Position numbers and translations under genes: made by a program. From positions 124,001-188,000 of the forward strand of contig NZ_JARGER010000042.1 in NCBI RefSeq assembly GCF_029210375.1: a stretch of 64,000 bases of DNA, written 5' to 3'. Within the stretch, counting starts at the first letter, position 1. Each line of letters opens with the position of its first letter. The stretch comes from Nocardioides sp. YIM 152315. Its GTDB lineage: Bacteria; Actinomycetota; Actinomycetes; Propionibacteriales; Nocardioidaceae. Shown in pieces: positions 9,146 through 17,624 of this stretch. Below the pieces are notes generated by a model that searched no databases, was not told the DNA's origin, and worked only from the letters and a program-made list of their open reading frames with translations.

Positions 9146-10561
9146 CTACCGTCCGCCGCGGAGCTCCGTGGCACGCAGGAACTCACGGACGAGCCGCGAC
9201 CACCAGGAACCGGACTCCCGGCGTTCGCGACGCGTCGTGAACTCGTAGTGGTACAGCCGGGCCCGGACGAGCCGAGGCGGCTCGCCGTCGAACGGATCGG
9301 TGCGGAGCAGGCCGAGGGCGTCCCGGTCGCCCTCGAGCAGCCGCTGGGCGAGGACCGGCAGCCACGGCTCGGCGTACGCCGGCGAGATCGCGGCGAACCA
9401 CATCAGCCAGTCCAGGCGCAGGTGGTACGGCGCGAACTGGCGCGGTCGACGGCGTACGTCGCCGGGCTTGCCGCGGAAGTCGTACTCCGCCCACGTCCCG
9501 CCGTCGCGTGAGCCCTCCAGCACGATCTCGTAGCGCGAGCGGGTGACGTGCCCGAACGCGCCGTAGGCGTTGACCAGGTGCCACCTGTTGAACGACGTGT
9601 TCATCCGCTGCCGCGAGGACAGCAGGTTGGCCACCGGCCAGTAGCTGAGGACGGCGACGCCGATCGTCACGAGCGCCACCACGGCGACGAACGGGAGCGG
9701 CGCGCTGCCGTCGTGCGCTCCGGAGCCGGGCAGCAGCGGGGCCAGCCACGAGTCCGGGAGGGCGGACAGCGCGAGGACGATCGTGAGCCAGTTCAGCCAG
9801 GCGAAGTTGCCGCTGGCGACCAGCCACAGCTGGGTCACGATCATCACTGCCGCGGCGACTCCTGCGACCGGCCGGGGGAGGAACAGCGCGAAGGGCACGA
9901 CGAGCTGGGTGACGTGGTTGGCCAGCGTCTCGACCCGGTGCACCCGGCGGGGTAGGCGGTGGAAGTGCCAGCTGAAGGGGCCCGGCATCGGCTGGGTCTC
10001 GTGGTGGAAGTCCAGGCACGTCAGGTCGCGCCAGCACCGGTCCCCGCGCATCTTGATCAGCCCGGCTCCGAACTCGACGCGGAAGAGCAGCCAGCGCAGC
10101 AGGAGCAGCGTCAGCAGTGGCGGGCCGACCGAGTCGTTGCCGAGGAAGACCGCGAGGAACCCCGCCTCCAGCAGCAGCGACTCCCAGCCGAACCCGTACC
10201 ACGTCTGCCCGACGTTGACGATGGACAGGTACAGCAGCCACAGCACGACCCAGACCAGCATCGCGGGCGCCAGAGGCAGCGCATCGGTCAGCCCGGCGAT
10301 CGTTGCCGCCGACAGTGCGGCGCCGGTCCAGGCGACGCCCAGGAAGAACCGGTCCGAGTGGTGCAGGTGGAAGAGGCCGGGCGACCGGCGGAAGGACACT
10401 CGCTGGAGGTAGTCGCGCACAGGGGTCAGGCCGTGGTCATCGAGCAGACCGCGGTACTGCCGGGCGGCAGCCACGAACGCGACGAGGTAGACCACGGCCA
10501 GTGCCCGCTGGAAGAGCTCCCTGGCGAGCCAGCCCTGCTCGGCGACGAACCAGTCGGTCAC
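9146..10561 (-). CDS. Lipase maturation factor (LMF1-like) family membrane protein
   Basis: The predicted protein has 471 residues, several membrane spans, and the LMF family core GAGLIKMRGDRCWRDLTCL followed by a HHETQPMPGP loop. The C-terminal part (YEIVLEGSRDGGTWAEYDF, then RQFAPYHLRLDWLMWF) is also typical. Vertebrate LMF1 helps lipases fold in the endoplasmic reticulum; the role of bacterial homologues is not known to me. The start is a GTG at 10561, since the frame above it is the antisense of the HNH pseudogene. It is divergent from that remnant, with no room for a normal promoter. No lipase gene is adjacent. Confidence 0.82.
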   Translation of the reverse strand: MTDWFVAEQGWLARELFQRALAVVYLVAFVAAARQYRGLLDDHGLTPVRDYLQRVSFRRSPGLFHLHHSDRFFLGVAWTGAALSAATIAGLTDALPLAPAMLVWVVLWLLYLSIVNVGQTWYGFGWESLLLEAGFLAVFLGNDSVGPPLLTLLLLRWLLFRVEFGAGLIKMRGDRCWRDLTCLDFHHETQPMPGPFSWHFHRLPRRVHRVETLANHVTQLVVPFALFLPRPVAGVAAAVMIVTQLWLVASGNFAWLNWLTIVLALSALPDSWLAPLLPGSGAHDGSAPLPFVAVVALVTIGVAVLSYWPVANLLSSRQRMNTSFNRWHLVNAYGAFGHVTRSRYEIVLEGSRDGGTWAEYDFRGKPGDVRRRPRQFAPYHLRLDWLMWFAAISPAYAEPWLPVLAQRLLEGDRDALGLLRTDPFDGEPPRLVRARLYHYEFTTRRERRESGSWWSRLVREFLRATELRGGR

Positions 10562-11846
10562 CCGGTCCCGGTACCCGACCGTCCGTCCCTGGTCGCCCGC
10601 CTGGCGGGCCTGGACGGATCCGGGATCGCCGACGACGCCGAGCGGATCGACCTGATCCATGGGCTGGAACGGCTCAAGTGCGCGGCCGAGGCCGCCCAGG
10701 CCGGGCTGGCCGCGACCCTCGCCGGCGACCACGGGGTGGCCGCCCAGGTGGCGCTGGCGCGCCGCGAGTCCCCGCACCGCGGGTCCCGGCACCTCTCGCT
10801 GGCGCGGGTGCTGCCGGAGCTCCCGCACACCCGCGCCGCGTTCCGGGCGGGTCGGATCAGCGAGTGGCGGGCCACGACGATCGCCCGCGAGACCGCGTGC
10901 CTTTCGCGGGAGGACCGGACCACGGTGGACCGCGCGATCGCCGGTGACCCCGATGCGCTGGAGTCCTACTCCGACCGCGTGCTGCTCGGCGAGCTGCTCA
11001 AGCTCGCCGCCCGGCTCGACCCGGCCTCGGTCGCCGACCGTCGCCGCCGGGCGGAGTCCGAGCGGCGGGTGACCTCGCGACCCGCGCCGGACACGATGGG
11101 CTATCTGACCCTCCTCGCCCCGGTGGCTCAGGTCGTGGCCTGCGTCGCCGCCCTCACCGCCGTCGCGGACGCCGCCGTCGCGGCCGGTGACCCCCGCACC
11201 CGCAGCCAGCTGATGGCGGACCTGCTCGTCGAGCGCGTCACCGGCGCGGCCACCCACGACGCGCGTGACGGCCGCGGTCCGCGACCCGTGGCCCCGGTGT
11301 CGATCGGGCTGGTGATGCCCGCCGGCGCCCTGCTCCAGGCCGCTCACGACACCGCCCACGAAACCGGTCACCTCAGCGGTCACGGCCCCATCCCGGCCTC
11401 GCTCGCCCGGGAGCTTGTCGCCGACCACCTGGACTCCGGTGCCCCGCCTCTACTCCCACCCCACCACCGGGGAGCTGGTCGCCATGGATTCCCGGCAGCG
11501 GCTGTTCCGCGACTCGCTCCGCGAGTACCTCGACCTGCGCGACCAGTGGTGCCGCACTCCCTGGTGCGGTGCGCCGATCCGCCACCGCGACCACGTCACC
11601 GGCGCGGCGGACGGCGGCCAGACCACCGCCGCCGACGGGCAGGGCCTCTGCGAGGCCTGCAACTACACGAAGACCGCTCCCGGCTGGCGGGCCCGACCAT
11701 CACCCGACCCCGCCAACGGCGCCCACACGGTGGTGACTACCACCCCGACCGGCCACACCTACACCTCACACGCCCCACCCCAGACCGCGGTCCGCGCCGC
11801 CGCCTACCAGCAGGTCGCCGTCGGCCGGTGGGTCCTCATCGCCTGA
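10562..11846 (+). pseudogene. DUF222 / HNH endonuclease-type gene, frameshifted and without a start codon
   Basis: The first part (to about 11445) reads in frame 2 and has the DUF222 core (RIDLIHGLERLKCAAEAAQA; later TTIARETACLSREDRT). The C-terminal part continues in frame 3, from about 11430 to the stop at 11846. It carries LYSHPTTGELVAMDS, the HNH region CRTPWCGAPIRHRDHV and GLCEACNYTK. A net one-base shift near 11430-11445 separates the halves. No ATG or GTG opens the N-terminal frame downstream of the LMF gene; CTG at 10589 is the only nearby near-cognate codon. So the gene looks truncated at its 5' end and frameshifted. This family is highly repeated in Nocardioides and Mycobacterium genomes and its function is poorly known. 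A sequencing error could explain the shift but not the missing start. Confidence 0.78.
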
Positions 11847-11912
11847 GCAAGCCCGCGACGCATCCGCGGCGGCACGGGCGCAACCGTCCGGCGGTGCGCG
11901 AGACCACGAACC

Positions 11913-12095
11913 TCAGTCGAAGTCGAAGATCGACCGTCCGCCAGAGAAGTGCAGCACGTAGCGGCACCGCCTGCAGATCATCAGCGTCATCTTGTGGGAG
12001 GTGAACCCCCACCTGGAGTCCTGTCGCGACGACTCGCGGTCGAACTCCGTGCCGTGGCACAGCGGGCACTGCAGCTGCGGCTCCATCATCTTCAC
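11913..12095 (-). CDS. Small zinc-ribbon protein of unknown function
   Basis: This 60-residue protein has two CxxC pairs (Cys10/Cys13 in CPLCHG and Cys41/Cys44 in CRRC), consistent with one structural zinc. The centre (RESSRQDSRWGFTSHKM) is polar. The likely start is the ATG at 12095 behind AAGGGTGAAG; a second ATG two codons later is possible. I do not recognise a named family. An 11-bp perfect inverted repeat lies just upstream (12109-12142). Confidence 0.7.
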   Translation of the reverse strand: MKMMEPQLQCPLCHGTEFDRESSRQDSRWGFTSHKMTLMICRRCRYVLHFSGGRSIFDFD

Positions 12096-12108
12096 CCTTC
12101 ACACGCGC

Positions 12109-12142
12109 GACTGGCTCGGCTTGAGACACTACCGAGCCAGTC
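12109..12142. repeat. 11-bp perfect inverted repeat upstream of the zinc-ribbon gene
   Basis: GACTGGCTCGG (12109-12119) and CCGAGCCAGTC (12132-12142) are exact reverse complements around a 12-nt loop. On the minus strand the loop holds TAGTGT, a possible -10 for the small gene. It could be an operator bracketing that promoter, or a terminator for the methyltransferase gene upstream. No T-tract follows, which favours the operator. Confidence 0.5.
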
Positions 12143-12202
12143 ACCCTGCGCGGGCGACGGTCTGAGCGGAGCGCCGAGTGCGAGGCCGCGCCGACGGGCG
12201 GG

Positions 12203-12844
12203 TCAGGCGTCGTGGTGCGCGATGATGACAGCGCCCGGGACGTCCTCGTCCGGCCCGATGATCAGCTCGGCGTCGATCGTGAAGCCCGCGTCACGAAGCC
12301 AACCCTCGACCTTGCTCGGCGGTCGATGGTGACTGTCGACGTTGATGGGAAGACCCGTGTAGCCCTGGGAGGTGTGTCGCGTCTCGTCACCGACGTGGAA
12401 GCCGACCAGGAGCGGCCCCTGGGGTCGCAGCACGCGACGGAGCTGCTCGCACACGCCGGGCATCGCGTGATCGGGCACGTGAATGACGGACCAGAACGCG
12501 ACGATGCCGGCGACCGAGTCCCCGGCGAGGTCGAGGTCCGTCATCGTCCCGACCTCGAAGCGCAGGTGTGGATAGTCGTGCCGCGCGACGGCGATCATCT
12601 CGGGCGCGAGATCGATGCCGAACACGTCCAGTCCGGCGTCGTGGAGATGGTTGGTCACGTACCCCGGCCCGCAGCCGATGTCGACGACCTGCCCACCTCC
12701 GACACCGCGCACGAGCTCGGCGAACAACGCCAGACTCGCGCGCAGGTAGGGGCTCGCCTCCAGCAGTCCACGAACCTCGTCGGCGTAGCCGGACGCGTCG
12801 GTGTCGTACGACGAGCGGGTCTCGGACAGCCAGGCCTCAGCCAT
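12203..12844 (-). CDS. Class I SAM-dependent methyltransferase
   Basis: This 213-residue protein has motif I VVDIGCGPG at residues 53-61 and the acidic end of beta-2 (FGIDLAPEMI). A later segment, IVAFWSVIHVPDH, corresponds to motif II/III. This is the Methyltransf_11/25 fold of small-molecule methyltransferases; the substrate is unknown. The ATG at 12844 has TACGGT 7 nt upstream (complement of 12852-12857), so it is probably leaderless. Frames extending above this ATG overlap the divergent cupin promoter. Confidence 0.85.
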   Translation of the reverse strand: MAEAWLSETRSSYDTDASGYADEVRGLLEASPYLRASLALFAELVRGVGGGQVVDIGCGPGYVTNHLHDAGLDVFGIDLAPEMIAVARHDYPHLRFEVGTMTDLDLAGDSVAGIVAFWSVIHVPDHAMPGVCEQLRRVLRPQGPLLVGFHVGDETRHTSQGYTGLPINVDSHHRPPSKVEGWLRDAGFTIDAELIIGPDEDVPGAVIIAHHDA

Positions 12845-12851
12845 GGGTGAC

Positions 12852-12857
12852 ACCGTA
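12852..12857 (-). promoter_or_regulatory. Leaderless-type -10 of the methyltransferase gene
   Basis: The minus-strand reading is TACGGT, 7 nt before the ATG at 12844. Confidence 0.5.
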
Positions 12858-12989
12858 GTCCCAGAGGCCCCGCGTCGACCCGCACCGTGTGACCAACCCG
12901 CCGGGAGCTGCAGACGTCGCCGGCGCCGCATGGTGCGGCTCCCCGGAAGAGGGGATGTCCGACACCGGGGCACGATCCACGCTGGATCC

Positions 12990-13493
12990 ATGACGCACCT
13001 GATCTCCGGACCGGTGGTCGGACCCGGTGACACCGAGGTCCTCGAGCACCTCGACATGCTGTGTCGGGTCGCGCTCTCCGGCAGTGACACCGGTGGCGCG
13101 TTCTCCCTGGTGGAGGAGCGGGCGCGACTCGGCGCCGGCACGCCGCGCCACGTGCACACGCGGGAGGCGGAGACGTTCATGGTGCTCGACGGAGCGCTCG
13201 AGGGCTGGTGTGACGGTACGGCGACCCTCGTCGAGGCGGGCAGCATGATCCACCTTCCGGCGGGACTGGAGCACGCCTTCCGCATCGCGTCGGAGACCGC
13301 CCACTTCTACATGCTGGTCACGCCGTCGGGGTTCGAGTCGTTCTTCAGGGCGACCGGACACGCGGCAGGAGTCCCGTTCGAGGGCGAGCTCCCGGTCCCC
13401 GCCCCGGTGCCGCCGGAGGCGGTGGCCCGGCTCCAGGAGGTGCTGGACCCGCTCGGCGTCACGGTCACCGGGCCGCCGCCGTTCGCGCCCTGA
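12990..13493 (+). CDS. Cupin domain protein
   Basis: This 167-residue single-domain cupin has motif 1 ligands His54, His56 and Glu61 (HVHTREAETF) and a motif 2 histidine at 95 (LPAGLEHAF), enough for a metal site. The C-terminal 50 residues (after FESFFRATG) are Pro-rich. Similar proteins include quercetin dioxygenase-like and storage-type cupins, so the activity is not assigned. The ATG at 12990 is preceded by CACGCT with a 6-nt spacer, a relaxed match to the leaderless promoter of this window. An earlier in-frame ATG at 12855 lies in the region used by the divergent methyltransferase promoter. Confidence 0.82.
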   Translation: MTHLISGPVVGPGDTEVLEHLDMLCRVALSGSDTGGAFSLVEERARLGAGTPRHVHTREAETFMVLDGALEGWCDGTATLVEAGSMIHLPAGLEHAFRIASETAHFYMLVTPSGFESFFRATGHAAGVPFEGELPVPAPVPPEAVARLQEVLDPLGVTVTGPPPFAP

Positions 13494-13587
13494 CGTGGCC
13501 CGCCTGGACCGGTGGCCGCGAGTCTGCATGCGCCGCGACCTGTCGACACCGACGCTTAACCGGAGGCGAAATGTCGGAGCGGGGTCC

Positions 13588-13593
13588 TAGGGT
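13588..13593 (+). promoter_or_regulatory. Leaderless-type -10 of the ABC exporter operon
   Basis: TAGGGT lies 7 nt before the GTG at 13601. Confidence 0.55.
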
Positions 13594-13600
13594 TCGGACA

Positions 13601-14539
13601 GTGAGCACCGTCGACGCCGACTCCATGATCCACGCCTCGGGCGTGCGCAAGTCCTTCGGGAGCTTCGAGGCCGTGCGCGGCATCGACGTCGACGTACGCC
13701 GCGGCGAGGCGTTCGGCTTCCTCGGACCCAACGGGGCGGGCAAGTCGAGCACGATGCGCATGGTGGCGGCCGTCTCGCCGGTGAGCGCCGGCACGCTGCG
13801 GATCCTGGGGATGGATCCGGCGACCGACGGGCCGCGGATCCGCGCCCGCATCGGTGTCTGCCCTCAGGAGGACACCCTCGACACCGAGCTCACGGTGCGT
13901 GAGAACCTCTACATCTACGGCCGCTACTTCGGCCTCCCGCGCCGCGAGGTGCGCGAGCGCGTCGACGAGCTGCTGGAGTTCGTGCAGCTGACCGAGAAGG
14001 CCGGCGCCATGGTCGAGGACCTCTCCGGCGGCATGAAGCGCCGGTTGACGATCGCGCGCAGCCTGATCAACCGGCCCGAGGTGCTGCTGCTCGACGAGCC
14101 GACGACCGGCCTCGACCCCCAGGCCCGCCACGTCGTGTGGGACCGGCTGTTCCGGCTCCGTCAGCAGGGCGTCACGCTCGTGCTGACGAGCCACTACATG
14201 GACGAGGTCGAGCAGCTCTGCAGCCGCCTCGTCGTCATGGACAAGGGCGTGATCGTCGCCGAGGGCTCGCCGCTGGGACTGATCGGCGAGCACTCCACCC
14301 GCGAGGTCGCCGAGCTCCGCTTCGCGGTGGGGGAGAACGAGGCGGCCGCCAGCAAGGTCGAGGACCTCGCCGACCGGGTCGAGGTGCTGCCCGACCGGCT
14401 GCTGCTCTACACCGCCGACGGCGAGGAGACCGTCGCCAGGGTCCACGAGCGCGGTCTCGAGCCGGTGGCGACGCTGGTACGCCGCAGCACGCTGGAGGAC
14501 GTCTTCCTGCGCCTCACCGGCCGGACGCTGGTCGACTGA
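13601..14539 (+). CDS. DrrA-like ABC transporter ATP-binding protein
   Basis: This is a 312-residue ATPase with Walker A GPNGAGKSS (42-50), signature LSGGMKRR and Walker B/D-loop LLLDEPTTGLDPQ. A C-terminal extension of about 80 residues is typical of the daunorubicin-resistance (DrrA/NodI) class. I chose GTG 13601 over ATG 13571 because TAGGGT sits 7 nt upstream. The ATG does have a GGAGG 4 nt before it, so a start 10 codons longer remains possible. The stop overlaps the next gene's start (TGATG), and two permeases follow, forming a complete ABC-2 exporter. Confidence 0.9.
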   Translation: MSTVDADSMIHASGVRKSFGSFEAVRGIDVDVRRGEAFGFLGPNGAGKSSTMRMVAAVSPVSAGTLRILGMDPATDGPRIRARIGVCPQEDTLDTELTVRENLYIYGRYFGLPRREVRERVDELLEFVQLTEKAGAMVEDLSGGMKRRLTIARSLINRPEVLLLDEPTTGLDPQARHVVWDRLFRLRQQGVTLVLTSHYMDEVEQLCSRLVVMDKGVIVAEGSPLGLIGEHSTREVAELRFAVGENEAAASKVEDLADRVEVLPDRLLLYTADGEETVARVHERGLEPVATLVRRSTLEDVFLRLTGRTLVD

Positions 14540-15342
14540 TGGCCGAGTCGACCGCACCCGCCAACGACCTTGCCGGCGCCGCCCGGCTGCTCGACTACTG
14601 GGCCATCGGCTACCGCCGCACCTGGAAGGGCACGGCGATCTCGTCGTTCGTCAACCCGCTCTTCTACGTGCTCGCGATGGGCGTGCTGCTGGGCGACTAC
14701 ATCAGCGGCGACCCCGGCCAGCTCGAGGGCGCCACGTCCTACCTCGCCTTCATCGCGCCCGGCCTCCTCGCCGGCCAGGCGATGCAGACGTCGTTCGGCG
14801 AGACGACCTACCCGGTCATGGGCATGATCAAGTGGCAGCGCGTCTACTACGCGATGACCGCCTCGCCGCTGAGCGTGAGGTCGGTGATCCTCGGCCACCT
14901 CGGCTTCGTGATGTTCCGGGTCGGGCTCACGTGCGGCGTGTTCGTCCTCGTGATGGCGCCGTTCGGGGTCTTCGAGACCGTGTGGGGCGCGGTCCTGGCG
15001 TTCCTCGTGCAGTTCCTCGTCGGGCTGGCCTTCGCCACCCCGATCTACGCCTTCTCGGCCGGGCTGAAGGACGAGAGCCCGTTCGCGCTCGTCTTCCGGC
15101 TCGGGATGATCCCGCTCTTCCTCTTCTCCGGGGCGTTCTTCCCGATCGACAACCTCGACCGCTGGATGCAGGTCCTCGCGCAGGCCACCCCGCTGTGGCA
15201 CGGCGTCGACCTCACCCGGATGCTCACCCTCGACACGGTCGACGGGTCCGCCGCGCTCGTGCACGTCGCCTACCTCGTCGTCCTCGCCGCACTCGGCTGG
15301 CTCTGGGCCGTGCACCGCCTGAGCCGGAGGCTGATGTCCTGA
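14539..15342 (+). CDS. ABC-2 type transporter permease, first subunit
   Basis: This 267-residue protein has six predicted membrane spans and begins one nucleotide inside the stop codon of the ATPase gene. The ABC-2 region (MTASPLSVRSVILGHLGFVM, then LFLFSGAFFPIDNLDRW) fits DrrB/NodJ-type permeases. With the second permease downstream it probably forms a heterodimeric channel. The exported substrate is unknown, and no biosynthetic genes are next to it. Confidence 0.87.
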   Translation: MAESTAPANDLAGAARLLDYWAIGYRRTWKGTAISSFVNPLFYVLAMGVLLGDYISGDPGQLEGATSYLAFIAPGLLAGQAMQTSFGETTYPVMGMIKWQRVYYAMTASPLSVRSVILGHLGFVMFRVGLTCGVFVLVMAPFGVFETVWGAVLAFLVQFLVGLAFATPIYAFSAGLKDESPFALVFRLGMIPLFLFSGAFFPIDNLDRWMQVLAQATPLWHGVDLTRMLTLDTVDGSAALVHVAYLVVLAALGWLWAVHRLSRRLMS

Positions 15343-16154
15343 TGGCCCTCACCGCCACCGCCGTCGCGCACACCGCGGCCCGCCCCGTCAGCCCGGGAGA
15401 GGCCACCGGGCTGCTCGTCTACCGCAACTACCTGGCCTATCGCCGCGCCTGGTACATCTTCCTCACCGGCTTCCTCGAGCCGGTCTTCTACCTCTTCTCG
15501 ATCGGCGTCGGCGTCGGCCAGCTGGTCACCGGGTTCGAGTTCAACGGCCAGGACATCCCGTACGCCGAGTTCGTCGCGCCGGGCATGCTCGCCGCCTCCG
15601 CGATGAACGGCTCCCTGCTCGACAGCACCTTCAACTTCTTCTTCAAGCTGAAGTACAACAAGCTGTTCGACCAGATGCTGGCCACGCCGCTGACCACCAT
15701 GGACGTCGCTCGTGGCGAGCTCAGCTGGTCGCTGATGCGCGGCGGCCTCTACTCCGCGGGCTTCCTCGCCGTCATGGTCGCGATGGGGCTGGTGTCGTCC
15801 TGGTGGGCCGTCCTCGTCGTGCCCGCGGCGCTGCTCATCGGACTCGCCTTCGGCGGCGTCTGCATGGCGCTGACGACCTGGATGCGCTCCTGGCAGGACT
15901 TCGAGTGGGTGACGCTCGCGACCATGCCGATGTTCCTCTTCTCGGCGACGTTCTTCCCGGTCGAGGCCTACCCCTCCGCGATCCGCTGGCTCGTCGAGGT
16001 CACGCCGCTCTACCGTGGGGTCGTGCTCTGCCGCGAGCTCACGACCGGGACGTTGTCGTGGGGGAGTGCGTTCTCGGTCGTCTACCTGGTCGCCATGGGC
16101 GTGGTCGGCCTGCTCGTCGTCCGCCGCCGCCTCGACCGGCTGCTGCTCACGTGA
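15342..16154 (+). CDS. ABC-2 type transporter permease, second subunit
   Basis: This 270-residue permease is clearly paralogous to the preceding one, with the same C-terminal pattern (MPMFLFSATFFPVEAYPSAI versus IPLFLFSGAFFPIDNLDRW). It begins with an ATG that shares one base with the upstream TGA and has six predicted spans. The N-terminus (to about residue 30) is cytosolic. The operon order ATPase-permease-permease with one-base overlaps indicates strict co-translation. Confidence 0.87.
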   Translation: MALTATAVAHTAARPVSPGEATGLLVYRNYLAYRRAWYIFLTGFLEPVFYLFSIGVGVGQLVTGFEFNGQDIPYAEFVAPGMLAASAMNGSLLDSTFNFFFKLKYNKLFDQMLATPLTTMDVARGELSWSLMRGGLYSAGFLAVMVAMGLVSSWWAVLVVPAALLIGLAFGGVCMALTTWMRSWQDFEWVTLATMPMFLFSATFFPVEAYPSAIRWLVEVTPLYRGVVLCRELTTGTLSWGSAFSVVYLVAMGVVGLLVVRRRLDRLLLT

Positions 16155-16510
16155 CCCGCCACGCCATGCCGCGGGCCAACCCGGTCGTCCGGGGCCTCCT
16201 GGCGGTCACGTTCACCCGGCCGCGGGTCGAGGTGTCGCGGAGCGCGCTCCTGGTGTCGATGGGCTGGGCGTTCCGGGCGGTCGTGCCGCGCGCGACGGTC
16301 ACCGAGGTCGCCGCTGTGCCGTGGAGGCGGATGAGCATCGGCGCCCACGGCTGGCGCGGGCGCTGGCTGGTCAACACCGCCACCGGCCCGCTGGTCCGGG
16401 TGCGGGTCGACCCGGCCACGCCCGGGCGCGTCCTCGGCTTCCCGGTCCGGGTCCGCGAGCTCACGCTCAGCATCGACGACGTCGACGCCTTCCTCACCGA
16501 TCTCCGCTGA
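16151..16510 (+). CDS. Conserved hypothetical protein, PH-like
   Basis: The 119-residue protein starts at a GTG overlapping the permease stop by 4 nt, so it belongs to the ABC operon. It is short, beta-rich and basic (SRSALLVSMGWAFRAVVPRA; later RGRWLVNTATGPLVRVRVDP) and has no membrane span. It resembles small actinobacterial proteins with a PH-like beta-barrel, a weak judgement. Its last 17 bases overlap the convergent acetyltransferase gene. I cannot assign a function. Confidence 0.68.
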   Translation: MTRHAMPRANPVVRGLLAVTFTRPRVEVSRSALLVSMGWAFRAVVPRATVTEVAAVPWRRMSIGAHGWRGRWLVNTATGPLVRVRVDPATPGRVLGFPVRVRELTLSIDDVDAFLTDLR

Positions 16511-17000
16511 CGGTGAGCCTCCGCTCCCACAACTCGGTGTCGATCCACCGGTCGAACTTCCGGCCGACGTCGTGCAGCACCCCGGCCCGCTCGAAGCCGC
16601 AGGCGCGGTGCAGCGCCTGGCTGCCGGGGTTCGGGAGCGCGACCACGGCGACCACCGTGCGCACGCCGCCCGCACGCAGCCGCGAGAGCAGCTCGTCGTA
16701 CAGCGCCCGCCCGATCCCGGAGCCGCGCGCTCCGGCCGCCAGGTAGATCGACGTCTCCCGCGTGTGCCGGTAGGCCGCCCGTGGCCGGTAGCTGCTCGAG
16801 TAGGCGTAGCCGATCACCACGCCGTCGCGCTCGGCCGCGAGCACGTGGTCACCCGGATGCGTCGAGGAGAGCCGCTCGTGCCAGTAGTCCGGCCCGGGCG
16901 GCTCGGTCGCGAAGGTCGAGATGCCGTGCTGCACCTCGTCGTCATAGATCGCGGCGATGTCGACGATGTCGTCCGGCAGCGCCGTGCGCACGAGAACCAT
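16494..17000 (-). CDS. GNAT family N-acetyltransferase, phosphinothricin acetyltransferase-like
   Basis: This 168-residue acetyltransferase has the acetyl-CoA loop ARGSGIGRALYDELL. Its overall layout (PDDIVDIAAIYDDEVQHGISTF at the N-terminus; TSIYLAAGARGSGIGRAL; ALHRACGFERAGVLHDVGRK) matches the PAT/YncA class that acetylates phosphinothricin, methionine derivatives or other amino acids. The ATG at 17000 has GAAGAT 6 nt upstream, a relaxed leaderless -10. It is divergent from the DinB-like gene and converges with the PH-like gene. Confidence 0.85.
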   Translation of the reverse strand: MVLVRTALPDDIVDIAAIYDDEVQHGISTFATEPPGPDYWHERLSSTHPGDHVLAAERDGVVIGYAYSSSYRPRAAYRHTRETSIYLAAGARGSGIGRALYDELLSRLRAGGVRTVVAVVALPNPGSQALHRACGFERAGVLHDVGRKFDRWIDTELWERRLTVSGDR

Positions 17001-17057
17001 GGCGCCATCTTCGCGGACCTTGTCCGGATCTCCCGCGACGTGGTCGGCCCGGGCTGG

Positions 17058-17063
17058 GAGGAT
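17058..17063 (+). promoter_or_regulatory. Relaxed leaderless-type -10 of the DinB-like gene
   Basis: GAGGAT lies 6 nt before the ATG at 17070. The same hexamer and spacing precede the sulfotransferase gene at 53337. Confidence 0.35.
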
Positions 17064-17069
17064 GTGCCC

Positions 17070-17624
17070 ATGAACGCCGAGACCATCGTCCCCGACACCA
17101 AGGACTGGACCTGGGTCCTCGACCGCAGCTGCCCGGAGTGCGGGTTCGACGCGTCGAGCGTGACGGTCGACCGGATCCCGGCCGTGATCCGCGACAACGC
17201 CACCACCTGGGAGGCCGTGCTCACGCTCGGCGACGCGGCGTCGCGGTCCGTCCCGACCACCTGGTCGCCGCTGGAGTACGCCTGCCACGTGCGCGACGTG
17301 CACCGCATCTTCGACGTGCGCGTGGCGATGATGCTCGACGAGGTCGACCCGCGGTTCCCCAACTGGGACCAGGACGAGGCCGCCGTCGAGGAGGGGTACG
17401 GCGAGCAGGTGCCGGCCACCGTCGCGACCGACCTGCTGGACGCCGCGGAGCGGGTGGCCGAGCGCTACGAGTCGGTGCCGCCCGGCGCGTGGAGCCGGCG
17501 CGGCTTCCGCAGCAACGGCAGCGAGTTCACGATCGAGACGATCGGCCTCTACCACCTGCACGACATCGTCCACCACGCCTGGGACGTGCGCGCCGCGGCC
17601 GAGCGCGCCACGCGGCCCGCATGA
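17070..17624 (+). CDS. DinB-like (four-helix, metal-binding) protein
   Basis: This 184-residue protein has the DinB/YfiT pattern of three histidine ligands in a four-helix bundle: ACHVRDVHRIF in the first half and HLHDIVHHAWDVR near the end. An N-terminal CPECGF motif (residues 20-25) may add a structural Cys pair. In actinobacteria this superfamily includes thiol-dependent transferases using mycothiol; no substrate is predictable here. The stop overlaps the start of the DUF3046 gene (ATGA). Confidence 0.8.
   Translation: MNAETIVPDTKDWTWVLDRSCPECGFDASSVTVDRIPAVIRDNATTWEAVLTLGDAASRSVPTTWSPLEYACHVRDVHRIFDVRVAMMLDEVDPRFPNWDQDEAAVEEGYGEQVPATVATDLLDAAERVAERYESVPPGAWSRRGFRSNGSEFTIETIGLYHLHDIVHHAWDVRAAAERATRPA

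Noticed and set aside
6291..9248. 985-residue open frame antisense to lhr and the SulP gene
   Set aside because: It spans two genuine genes on the other strand and shows low-complexity Asp/Gly/Arg sequence with no domain.
10562..11428. N-terminal extension of the LMF gene to 11428
   Set aside because: The added 289 residues are the antisense of the DUF222/HNH remnant, and the LMF family similarity starts at 10561.
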